Origin: Hyalella azteca
Taxonomy: Eukaryota > Arthropoda > Malacostraca > Amphipoda > Hyalellidae
Assembly (NCBI RefSeq): GCF_000764305.2
Contig: NW_025947148.1
Span: 124,001-188,000, forward strand
DNA: 64,000 nucleotides
Direction: 5' to 3'
Both the position numbers and the translations under genes were made by a program. Under the pieces are notes generated by a model. That model made no database searches. It saw only the letters and a list, made by a program, of their open reading frames with translations, and was not told the origin of the DNA. The stretch's first letter is position 1; every line of letters begins with the position of its first letter. Shown one piece after another: positions 1 through 10,500 of this stretch.

Positions 1-206
1 TCTAAAAACTTCTTGTTCATTTTCCCTTAAAGAAAACCAATCATTTTGCTCCCCAATTATGTTGCACTAAACATCTTTTCATATAGATAGCTGTTGCAAG
101 TTTCAATACCTAATTCTTGATATGCATATATACATATAGGTAGCTATTGAGTAGTAAGTTCATTTGTTTATCAATAAGGTCTTAATGTGTAGTCTAAATG
201 TTACAG
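1..206 (+). other. GAR1 upstream intron (window edge)
   Basis: The sequence runs into the 3' splice site TTACAG at 201-206 that precedes the first GAR1 exon in view. I see no other feature. The N-terminal exon or exons of GAR1 must lie to the left of the window. Confidence 0.6.
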
Positions 207-1537
207 GTAGGAAAAATTGATGAAATTTTTGGAACTCCTGATGAAATATTCATCTCTGTAAGACTTCCTGAGGCGAAGGCTGCTTCATCTTTTAACAACA
301 GCAGAAAAGTAAGTTACTAATTGGTCACCATTTAATGTTAAGTGATGATTTCATAGCTTTATATTGTAGTGTGACTTGTTAAATGTAATTTTTATTGTAA
401 ATATATAACCTAACCTAAATTACCTCAGACTCTTATATTCTTTACCATTTCTTACCTTATATCTCAGTTAATTTCAGGCTGCTTAACCGCCAAGCACTCT
501 TGAAGCAAACTTTGGTTCAAGTCAAGCATAACTATATGTACATATGTCATACACATTTTAGTGCATAAATTGCTTATTTCTTATAACAATTCATGAAAGA
601 ATGAAAACATCATATAATGTTATTTATTGTTTATTTTCAGGTAATGAGTGCAAATGACTGCATAATTCAATAAATTAATATATCACCTTCGTCCACAGTT
701 GTTTATAGACCCCTACAAACTGCTCCCAATCTCACGGTTCACATCTGGTGCTGAATCTTCCGGTGGTCGTGGAGGTAGCAGAGGTGAGTACTGTATGATA
801 ATAGATACCATGTATTATATCGTTTTTATGCTGTCTCTCGGAAATAGCCATGAGTTTTTCTTCGTACTATGCTTGGAATCCAAGTGATCCATGAAAAATA
901 TTGCACCTATTCGTTATTGTATTTATATATGTAAGAAGTCCGTCAGCCGAAGTTACGCTAAAGCTGGAGTGTAAGAATTACTATGCTTCGAGTTGCTGAA
1001 TTGGAGCGGAGCATCATGAAATCACTGCTCTTACTACATTTTGATTGGTTCATTTGAGTTGACAATGATACATTTTGATCTCGTGTATAATGAACTGAAC
1101 TACTTTCTATGTGATATGATGCCAATTACATGTTCGATAATGGTGAAAATTAAAGTGTTGGTGATGATTTGTTTCTAAGGGTGATACGACTAAAAGAACA
1201 TGTACCTCCTCATTTATAATTTAATTTTTCAGTATCATTCGACTTCCTTGTATTAAAATGATCTATTTAGACAGTGTAACGATTTTCCAACAATAATAAT
1301 TTTTCAGGACGCGGTGGTGCAAGAGGGGGGCGCGGTGGTGGATTTGGTGGAGGACGCGGCGGTGGATTTGGTGGACGCGGGGGTGGTCGTGGAGGTGGAT
1401 TTGGTGGTCGTGGTGGTGGTGGAGGGTTTGGTGGTCGTGGTGGTGGTGGAGGGTTTGGTGGTCGTGGTGGTGGTGGAGGCTTCGGTGGCCGAGGAAGTTT
1501 CGGAAGAGGTGGCGGGAGAGGGTTTGCCAGAAACTGA
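207..1537 (+). CDS. GAR1: H/ACA ribonucleoprotein complex subunit 1 (GAR1), 3' part
   Basis: Exons 207-308, 699-783 and 1308-1537, with AG/GT borders and matching phases (0, then 1). GAR1 is a core protein of H/ACA snoRNPs, which guide rRNA pseudouridylation in the nucleolus. It binds the Cbf5/dyskerin subunit. The first exon in view gives VGKIDEIFGTPDEIFISV and the second FIDPYKLLPISRF, both hallmarks of the GAR1 beta-barrel core. The last exon is a glycine/arginine-rich tail (GGRGGG, GGFGG units) ending in FARN and TGA at 1535-1537. The tail carries a 27-nt tandem repeat around 1396-1480. The N-terminal part, including the start codon, is outside the window. The antisense strand of the tail is open and low in complexity, which is a shadow of the GGN codons. 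Confidence 0.93.
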
Positions 1538-1571
1538 GAATGTTGATAGCAGTTTAAGTTTGAAAAAAAAT

Positions 1572-1577
1572 AATAAA
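1572..1577 (+). promoter_or_regulatory. GAR1 polyadenylation signal
   Basis: AATAAA lies 35 bases after the GAR1 stop codon in an A-rich stretch. This implies a very short 3' UTR. Confidence 0.6.
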
Positions 1578-1796
1578 AACTTCAATATATTGCATTAATT
1601 TTTTTTTGTCCCATGTCTTGAAAAGCGTTTTTGAAGTGTTTATGCAGATATCATTTATATTAATTCATTATTCTTATTATTTAATAACTCTATTCGGTGG
1701 CACATTGAAGTGTTTAAATCTTGCGTGACTCTGAAATCTTGCGTGACAATAAATATATTGTTTCAATGGCTCTGACAGAGTGCTGATTGTTTGAGG

Positions 1797-2059
1797 CATG
1801 GTTGAACTAGTATAAGGTTGACCCATCAGAAGCCCGTTTTTGCGAATATAGTTCGTTGTTGGCCTGTGAGTGCTGTGACGTCACTGATCTCAGTGACGTC
1901 ACGGGTATCTACCAATCACCGAAGTGCGATCAAACCTGTCGACCAAACCGTCGTGGAAATGACGGGTTTGTTTATGTTTCTCGATCTACATGACGTAACG
2001 AGAAAGCTGAACTGAAAGACGGAACTTCTCGTGGGTCAACCTTACATAGTTCAACCATG
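1797..2059. mobile_element. P-superfamily MITE (263 bp)
   Basis: The element starts with CATGGTTGAACTAGTATAAG at 1797 and ends with the inverted counterpart at 2059. The terminal inverted repeats run about 30 bp (CATGGTTGAACTA, then TAAGGTTGACCCA). A perfect 8-bp direct repeat, GTTTGAGG, flanks it at 1789-1796 and 2060-2067. The Drosophila P element also has an 8-bp target duplication and a TIR starting CATGATGAAATAACATAAGG. The shared CATG start and the TAAGGT..(G)CCC block point to that superfamily. There is no transposase coding, so it is non-autonomous. The interior holds a perfect hairpin (see 1876-1901). Confidence 0.8.
1876..1901. repeat. Perfect 12-bp inverted repeat with two TGACGTCA sites
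   Basis: Arms 1876-1887 and 1890-1901 are exact reverse complements separated by two bases. Each arm begins or ends with the palindromic octamer TGACGTCA, the consensus CREB/ATF binding site. It sits inside the P-like MITE. Confidence 0.85.
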
Positions 2060-2067
2060 GTTTGAGG

Positions 2068-2585
2068 AGCGTGAGGTGGTGGTTATTCATATCGAGTAAG
2101 TGATCTACTTGTAGTAATTTGTGACTTAGCACGTATAATTTCATTTTGTTTTGGGGATGTGACCGGTGAGATTTCCTGGCACCTCATCATATGAGAAGTT
2201 TCATTACAATAAAAATTCATCATAGTGCATTATATCATTGACAGGTTGCATCACAATAGCAATTCGTCATTGGGCATTTGATCGTTACGATATTCCATTA
2301 AAATAACAATTCATCACCGCAACTTTTCATCGTTGCTCTTTCTGTGATGAAATGCGTCAATGATGATGTCTCCTCTTATGAAGTGTCTGGCCACCGACTG
2401 CTGAGCATGTAAAACCAGTCAGTGTGTTGATTCAAACGCAGCAGAGCTTGCAGTCAGTGCATAGAATGGGGAGCGCTGCCGTAGCCCGAAAATTTGACTC
2501 TTAAATCAGCCCAAGAGCCAATGCCAACCCTCTACATGCAATAGAAATAGTCAGCATAACACCTATGCAGCTGTTCTTACTTGCC
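2068..2585. other. Intergenic, dispersed repeat piece at 2455-2545
   Basis: No gene seen. The piece around 2470-2530 (GCCGTAGCCC, then ACTCTTAAAT, then GAGCCAATGCC) matches a second copy near 41740-41800. It is therefore part of an interspersed repeat family of unknown class. Confidence 0.4.
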
Positions 2586-3218
2586 TCATCTCGCCACACC
2601 AGCTTGAAACAAGCAATGCCTCAGCCCACAAGCTGATACTCCAAACGGATTACGCCCAATAGCTCCTACAGACCTACACCAATGATTTAGGCCCATACCA
2701 TCACTTCTTACAAATGCTGTAAGCCACAGGGTCCGCGGACCGCACCAGACTGCAGTAAATGGGAACAGCCCCGCACCGGACTGTCGCATCACCTTACCCN
2801 GCAGAACAATAAATATTTAGAGATTTCCAATAATTTTGGCCATTGTAGCGGCTAATGTAGCGCGCTACATTTTACTGTAGCGGTAGCGGTAGCGCCCGTT
2901 ACAATCTAGTGAGTGTAGCGGTAGCGGTAGCGCCCGCTACATTTAGAGCATGTAGCGGTAGCGGTAGCGCCGCTACATTTCCAAGTAGCGCTGCCCAGCT
3001 CTGCTCATCTCGCCACACCAGCTTGAAACAAGCAATGCCTCAGCCCACAAGCTGATACTCCAAACGGATTACGCCCAATAGCTCCTACACCAAGGATTTA
3101 AGCCCATACCATCACTTCTTACGAATGCCGTAAGCCACAGAGTCCGCAGACCGCACCAGACTGCCGTAAATGGGAACGGCCCCGCACCTGACTGTCGCAT
3201 CACCTTACCCACTTCGCA
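2586..3218 (+). repeat. Direct repeat pair of about 210 bp around a GTAGCG array
   Basis: The block 2586-2799 recurs at 3005-3218 in the same orientation with few differences; both copies contain CCACACCAGCTTGAAACAAG. Between them, 2840-2995 holds about three copies of a 40-45-bp unit built from GTAGCGGTAGCGGTAGCG and GCTACATT. A single N at 2800 marks an uncertain base exactly at the end of copy one, so the assembly may be imperfect here. Confidence 0.8.
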
Positions 3219-3900
3219 GGCGTAAGCCCAGCCCTAACTCTCACCAGCATCTTCTTCCTCCACACTTACCCCCTTCTCTCCACCTTTCCGCGAAAGGGTT
3301 AGGTTAGGTTTAGTTAGAATTCTTCCGCAAGCTGGTACCGAAAGGAGGGGGAGCAGGGGGTAAGCGTGGAGGTTTAGCCTCCAGAAGAACGGACAGGCTG
3401 AAGAGGTAGCAGTGTACTGATAGCACGGTGGCGCAGGGCGTTCTTTATCGAAAGTGGGGAAGGGGCTAGGCTGCATGTAATAGAAATATTTTGGGGTTTA
3501 GCGTGTGGGTTACGACCATTGTTTTGGCGGCCTGCAGCTCATTGGCTCGCTGGTTTCCATACATGAAGGGGTTTGGTCCATGTGGCTTTCGGCAAGTAAT
3601 CATGTTGGCTAATTTGCTATGCAGCATGCTTGCGCACGGGGAGAAGTATGAAAATTATGCTGGTATTGGGCAATGCTGGGCTACTTCAGTCGTCCCCATA
3701 GAATGGATATAACTTGAATAGTTGTTGGTATTGCACCGATGATGTATTGCGAATTTTGTTACTTCTCCTGCTTCCGCAATTACGGAACCACCATGTTCCC
3801 CGCATCAATTGAGCGATCGTTTGTTAGCCAGGTGGATCACGGCATCACGCCTCAATACCTCCTAGTATCGTTTCAGCAATCATCATGTAGTGAGGCGTGA
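3219..3900. other. Intergenic, nothing recognised
   Basis: Short open frames here look random. A short GGTTAGGTTAGG tract near 3297 resembles the arthropod telomere unit but has only two copies. Confidence 0.4.
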
Positions 3901-3916
3901 GCTGCCCTCTTCCAGC

Positions 3917-4600
3917 ATCAAATCACTAGAGAGTGTACAGAACAGCGCTCTACGGCTCATCCTGGGGACCTGGGAGCTCGCCGCACTTCTCCAATTAGGT
4001 CCCTAGACCTAGAGGCTGAAAGCTTCCTGCCTGCTGCCTCCGCTTCTGCTTCCTATTTATGAAAAGGTGTCTTTGCTATGCTGCCTATTGCCTATGCTAT
4101 GCATATTCTCCAACACAAGCAATATTGCCTGGGCTCCTGGGAATTGACCCCATTACTATTAGTGCCCAGATCAATAACTTGCATCTATTTGCGACACATG
4201 CTTGTTACTTGTTTCAGTCCATGGATAGGTAGGTATTGCTATGCCTTGCCAAGTGAGGACCCCAGCGGCCCAGCCTTCTTATCAATTCCTCCCTGGATCT
4301 CCTTACATAATCAGATATGTCTTGATCCCAGTGGTGGAATGGCCTTGCCTCATAATGATAGCTCTTTCTCAAGTCTCAACTATACTAGCATTACAGGATG
4401 GCCCAATTTTACTCTGGACACATCCCAATCTACACCGATGGATCTCGTTCTGAGGCTGGGTCTGTTTCTGCTGGTGTATACATCCCCTTGCTTTCAGCTG
4501 CAACTGGTTGGCTGCTGTTCCCACTTGCCAAGCCATTTAGTGATGGGCGGCGGGCGCAGAATGGTTTGCTATATACAATGGCTTTTTACACCATTTGATA
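3917..4600 (+). pseudogene. Degenerate non-LTR retrotransposon fragment (RT end and RNase H)
   Basis: At 3917 the reading IKSLESVQNSALRLILGTWE matches the conserved end of the reverse transcriptase domain of I/Jockey-type LINEs (VQN.ALR.I.G). About 480 bases on, starting at 4398, the reading IPIYTDGSRSEAGSVSAGVY has the YTDGS start of a LINE RNase H domain. Stops and frame changes separate the two, so this is a dead fragment. No 5' end or poly-A tail is visible. Confidence 0.72.
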
Positions 4601-4613
4601 TAAATTGATGGTA

Positions 4614-5939
4614 CCGTCAACCGGGGCTACTCGGGAGTCGGGACAGGCCTCTGACACGGCGTAAAACTGTTGTGGTAGCAAAACTAATTGGAATATTGCA
4701 AAACTAAAAATAGTGGCATAAACTTCAACATTTTTCCTATCTATGTAGTATAGAGGAAGTCGAAAAATACTACATTTACTTGCTTTGAAAAATTCCTGAA
4801 AAAATGGTGAAAAACTATATTTTGTAAAGTTATAACTGTTAAGGTATGTAGCAAAAAATATATTCGCCATATTAAAAAATTTTACCTACGTAAAAATTGC
4901 ACCCAGGTGTCGGCTTGAAAACGTAATTGACAGAATTTGCCTATCTCATTCCAAAAAGAAATGGCAGCCATTTCCGCACGGCGGGGCTACTCGGGAGTCG
5001 GGACACCCCCACGGGGCTATTGGGGACACCCCCAAAAACGCATTTATGGTAGAACCTCAGTTAGCAAAGGCTCCAATTACGAAAAAAAATTATTAAAAAC
5101 AAAGAATATTGATCACATTTTCCTTGCTCAGCAAAAAAAATTTCACTTATCAAAAAATTAGTGCATCATCGGTCATCACATAATTGTGCATAGCATGTCA
5201 TGTATAGAATTGTGCACCGCACCAGGCATCATAGAATGAAAAGTAATTGACCTAAACTATGATTTATTTCTCCAAAAGAAATGTTGGTTGTCACTGAAAC
5301 ATTTCTTTCTGTTTCAGGTATGTTTTTCACGATATTTTTTACTATAGTAAATTCACTTAACCCAATTAAAATGATGTGAAATTACGAGCCATCCTGTAAG
5401 CTTACAGATACAAAAAAAAATGCTATAAGGCTGCTGATATGAAGCTTGCAGTGGACAAGGTTGTTGTAAATGCTCAATGACATGTTCATGGATACGGTAA
5501 TATTGCATCAATAATACGACAATTGCACATTAATAGTATGGTAATTACTGTATATTGCAATATCATATCAATAAAGGAAAAACAAGTAAAAATCACAGAA
5601 AATGTCATTTATTCTACCTCTACATCATCTGCAATGAAAGATGAGGACTTCAGAGTACTGTTAGTAATGGATGAGTATGCTCTGCATGCTTCAAATGTTT
5701 TGAAATGAAGTTTTATTCCCATTGTCCCAAGTAGCCCTGACTGATGGGGCTACTTGGGACAATCTTTATTTTGCGTCTGGCACCTTACGAATAGCTTATG
5801 GAATTTTTTTGACAATGCCATTTGATAGCCCTCACAAAGATCTATAAAATGAGCCTAAATTTGTTTATGAAATGTTTCATCGTAAGAAGTTATTAACAAA
5901 AAAACGATCAAATCTGTCCCGAGTAGCCCCAGTTGACGG
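4614..5939 (+). mobile_element. TIR element family 1, copy A (1.33 kb, TA target)
   Basis: The left end CCGTCAACCGGGGCTACTCG at 4614 and the inverted right end at 5939 form a TIR of about 24 bp. TA lies directly outside on both sides (4612-4613 and 5940-5941), which fits Tc1/mariner-like or pogo-like transposons. A second set of GGGGCTACTCGGGA motifs occurs inside at 4985. Short open frames do not look like a transposase, so I call it non-autonomous. Related copies lie at 5942-7040, 15816-17000, 16980-18179 and 19390-19575. Confidence 0.72.
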
Positions 5940-5941
5940 TA

Positions 5942-7040
5942 TGTAATAAGGAACACCTCCGGGGTAACACAGGAGACAGGACACCCTTAAAAAACGCATT
6001 CACAGCAGAACCTCTGTAGCAAAGGCTCCACTTAATGAAAAAATCTATTAACAACAAAGAATTTGGATTACAATTTACCTTGCTCAGCAAAAAAAATTTC
6101 ACATAACAAAAAATTTATGCATCATTGGTCATGACTCATGACAAAATTGTGCATAGAATGTCATAGATAAAATTGTGCACCAGGCAACATAGAATGGAAA
6201 CTGATTAACCTAAACTATGAGTTACTTCTCTACAAATATTATGGTTTTCACTAAAATATTTCTTTTGGTTTCAGGTATGTTTTTTACAATCTTTTTTTAT
6301 ATTGAGTTCACTTAATCCAATTTAAATGGTGTGAAATTACAAGCCCAGTCATGTTAGCTTACAGATCCAGAAGAAATGCTATATGGCTGCTTATATGAAG
6401 CTTGCAGTACACAAGGTCATTTTCAGTGCTCAATGGCATGTCCATGGGTAAGGTAATATCACATCACTAATGATAGGGTAATGTATGAAAAGCAAAACAA
6501 GGAAAAAATATAACTCAGTACTCACTGCAGTGAGTGACAGATAGCGCATTTTCTTGTCAATAAAAACTTGAGGTCACGGACGGACGGACAAACGGACGGA
6601 CAGACAGACATGGCGACCACAATAGTGCATTTTTTCCATAAATGAGAAAATGTGCCAAAAAGGAACTATGTCAAGGAAAAACAAGCAAAAGTCACAGAAA
6701 ATGTCATTTATTCTACATCTACATCATCTACAAAAAGAGAGGAAGACTTTGGAGTACTATTATTCAGGGATGATCACATACTGCATGCTTCAAACATTTT
6801 AAAATTGAGTTTTATTTCACATGTCCCAAATTACCTCATTCCCAGGGATACTTTGGGACACTTTTCTTTTGCGTCTGGCACCTTACAAATAGCATATGGA
6901 ATTTTTCAGAGATGCTATGCAATAGCCCTTGCAACGATTTTTAAAATGAGCCTAAATTTATTTTTGAAATGTTTCATAGTAAAATGTTGCTAACAAAAAA
7001 ATGCTCAGAATTGTCCCTTATTACCCTGTTTGACAGTACT
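5942..7040 (+). mobile_element. TIR element family 1, copy B (tandem to copy A)
   Basis: The copy starts beside copy A and follows it in order: a GGGGTAA-type end near 5955, AACGCATT, then the AGCAAAGGCTCCA block, the TTTCAGGTATG block near 6270 and the GCGTCTGGCACCTTAC block near 6865. It ends with CCTGTTTGACAGTA at about 7038. A GACGGACG/GACAGACA simple repeat at 6578-6610 interrupts it. The open frame at 6652-6993 is element sequence with no recognised domain. Confidence 0.6.
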
Positions 7041-7546
7041 TCATTTTTTTTTTATCATGTGGAATTAGTGGCAATTTCTTCACTAGAATAGTTGGCAATG
7101 GAATTGGAACAGGCCCACTAATCTTTCTCATGTCAACCAGGCCCACTCATTAGGCCCACTTGGGCTAATATGCAGACTTGTGAAGTAGAATCAACAGTTA
7201 CATGATTTATTACTTATACATACTTGAAAATATTCTTCTGAAAACAACCTTTTGTTTAAATTTTGATCCTGGCCATACTATTTTTGAACAAAGGCTTCCA
7301 TAATTGTTTTGTAACAGTGTCTCTTTTCAGAGGTGTGGAGGAACTTTCCAATATGCATGTTTAGACATCATGATGCTATGGATATCAAATAAGAACTTAA
7401 GAGGAATTGTGGACTGTCCTGACTGTTACTATACAAAGATCACTTTTAAATTCTTAATTAATTAAAAATTATCTCCAAGTAATTTCTAATAGAAAATTTT
7501 TATTCATGCTTATCATGGCTATGGTCCTTTTTGAATAAATAATATA
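7041..7546 (+). other. Intergenic, upstream of PIGB
   Basis: No coding signal or clear promoter motif. AGGCCCACT recurs near 7107-7165. The PIGB promoter should lie here if there is no 5' UTR intron, but I cannot point to it. Confidence 0.35.
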
Positions 7547-10500
7547 ATGTTTCTTCAGTTTCTTTTCTTGCGTTTTCTGAGTGTAATTTTTGTCCAGACA
7601 TATTTTGTTCCTGATGAATACTGGCAGAGTTTGGAGGTTGCTCATCGAATGGTATTTGGGTGAGTGAAAATATAATAACTTCATAAAATCAAAGAGTTCA
7701 ATGCATTCATCTATAGATAATAAAAATCAGGTAAGTTTTGTAATTTGTCAAATTTGGGGCTTTTTTCTATAGGAAAAAGTCTGATTTTTTCAAATCCAGG
7801 GCTATTATTGTCCTGCATTAATTCTGAAATGATTCTCTACAGAGAGTTATTAAGCAAAGTAAGTTAATTAATCAATTCTAATTTTTCCCACAGATATGGT
7901 TACCTGACTTGGGAGTGGCATGAGTGCATCAGGAGCATCTTTTTCCCTGGGTTGTTTGCTGTCCTGTACAAGGTTCTAGCTGTGCTACGACTAGATTATG
8001 CTGTACTTCTGGTCAGTTGCTTCAAACTATATTGTAACAATTTTTTGTGGATTCTATTTTTTACTGAATTTTAAATCAATGATTCTTTAGCTTTTGAGAC
8101 ATATAGGTATACTTGAAATTACCTGCATGTTTAGAAGCTTGCACTAATACAGATTTTTTTTAAATTCCTTTGAATCATATTATTTATCAGAAATTTTACA
8201 TTTTAATCAATCAATATATTCATTATAAAATTTCTTCTCTCCTTTTATGAGGCTTCATTTTCCAAACTCAATGCTTTCATATGCATTTTTTTGCAGGGAT
8301 TGTTTGCACTGATTTTGAGGTATATACATTCCTGTAATAATTTTTTTATTTTCAGGCGATTTTACCACGCATTGGCTGTGCTGCACTCATGGCTCTAAGT
8401 GATGTAACAACTGTCAAACTTGCTGATAAGGTAACCACAGGTATACATTGTATACATCATCTTGGTTTAGCCGAAAGAATTTCAATACATCATTGTTCAT
8501 TGGTGATGTCTTCAAATGGCTGCATTTGCTTTTAAAGGAAAAAAATTGAATTTGAACTGTGTTTGAATGAGTGATCCCCCTTATTGTCAGTGATATTTGA
8601 TACCTCTGGTGACTAGTTGATGTGTTTCCAAGTTTCATCTGTGTTGCCTCAGCTCTATGCATTTAAATATTATTATTATTCCTCACCTTCAGTTGTATGG
8701 AAAGTCAGTCCGGCGCAGCGTGTGCTTCTGCCTATCAAGCTGCTGGTTTCTGCAGTACTGCGCATCTCGCACCATTTCTGGGGTGCCAGAAACTGCCGCT
8801 ACTATGTTAGCTCTTGCTTCATATCCTTGGAATAAATATCATGGTATTGGTGTTCTATATAATATAACAAAATTCCTTTTGTTTTTACTCTTTATTGTAT
8901 TTTTTATGCATACCATATATCAGAATTATGTTGCATTTTTTATTTTTTCATTTCCTTGAGGTAAGAAGATTGTGCATGAAAGTTGCATTCCAGTCAAATA
9001 TATTGTCGTGAACCAGACTAAATATAATTTCACTGCATTTCAAGAATAATATTTATATTGCTTTTAACTTGTAATTAACATCCTGAAGTATTTATACCCA
9101 GCAGTTGGGTCATCGGTGTCATATCTGTGGTGGGTGGGGCTGGGATGTGCACTACGCCCCACCACGGCTGTCATGTTTGTGCCTTTGTTTGCTGTTCAGC
9201 TTGTGCGGTGTCAACAAAAACTGGCTCTCATCTTCAAGGCTGTGGCTGTGACGTAAGTTCAGGTACTATCAACTGATAGACAAATTAATTATTGAATTCA
9301 CATGAAAAACAGTAAAGGATTTTATAAATGGCTGATATTGTGTTATTATATGTATTCTTTTTTAACGAATCAAGTTTATCATGATATCTTAAATTTCTAA
9401 ATAAGTAGTTGGAAGAGTTTCCACAGTGTTTTTCTGGTTGAAATTTCAGTTGTGTGTTGATATTTCTATTCATCACACTTTCCCTGAAATTGATTTTTTT
9501 CAAAATCCAGATTATTCTTTAATCTTGTTATAAAAGATTTTGTCATTGGTTTTCAATGTGAATTTGTGTATAAATCACACATGCATTTTTGTAGCCAACT
9601 ATGGACAATTATTTTTTTTTTATTTTTTACATTTTCATCATTCACCAGCTGCAGGATTTTCACTAACCGTAAAATTTTTGAGTAAACAGCTGTGTTCTCA
9701 TGGCTTATTACTTGTTTGTGGCAGTGGTGTTGTGAGTGGCATTGTGTGCATCATGGACTCCCTGTACTATGGCCAAGCTACCTTCGTACCTTGGAATTTC
9801 GTCAAGTTCAATGTGCTGACTTCCTTAGCTGATCATTACGGTAAGTGTAGAGAATACCATCTCAAAATATACTCATAGCCTTCATTTGACATTTTGAGTT
9901 GGACTTTATTCAGTTTTGGAAAATCAGACATTCTGGCGTTGAAATTTTTTCTTAAAATTTTGCTGAATGCATTTATTTGAGTGAATTATTTGTAACTACC
10001 CTATTTCGTCTGAAGTGTCTATTACAAGGCATGAATAGTGCAGACATATGCGCTCCTTTTGCACAATTTTTTCATCTGGGAAACCGATCTTACCACTTTT
10101 TTTTCTGCCCTCACCTGAACCACTGAAACTCTTCTAAAACCAGTTAGCTCAGAGGTTGTTAGGTAAGGGCCACAACTGACCCATTGTTGCCTTCTAGAAC
10201 CACCGAGTTGAGTGGTTGTTAGGGTAGGGCCACAACTGACCCATTGTAGCATTCTAGAACCAACAAGTTGAGTGGTTGTTACCAAACTGTACCCAGGAAG
10301 GCACCCATGGCACTGGTACCTGACGACAGGGCTGCCCTCAGCCCTTGGCCCTCACACTGTCCTGCTGCTGCTCGCTGTCGCCTCCTCATCCCGCACGCGG
10401 TCCTTGCAGCACAACCTCCTGCTCGCAAGCTCCGTCTTTACTCTTGCTGTATACAGGTTGCGTATTTTTCTCTGAGAATAATTTTACTTAACTTGATGAT

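Noticed and set aside
1304..1585. 93-aa Ser/Thr/Pro-rich open frame on the minus strand
   Set aside because: It is the antisense shadow of the GGN/CGN codons of the GAR1 tail.
3297..3312. GGTTAGGTTAGG tract, like the TTAGG telomere repeat (also at 42086 and, reversed, at 407)
   Set aside because: Only two or three units each, scattered; not a telomere or interstitial telomeric array.
4078..4608. 176-aa open frame as a new gene
   Set aside because: It overlaps, in another frame, a LINE RNase H remnant and shows no domain of its own.
6652..6993. 113-aa open frame as a transposase
   Set aside because: It is repeat-family sequence also seen near 5523 and 15862, without a DDE motif or helix-turn-helix that I can see.
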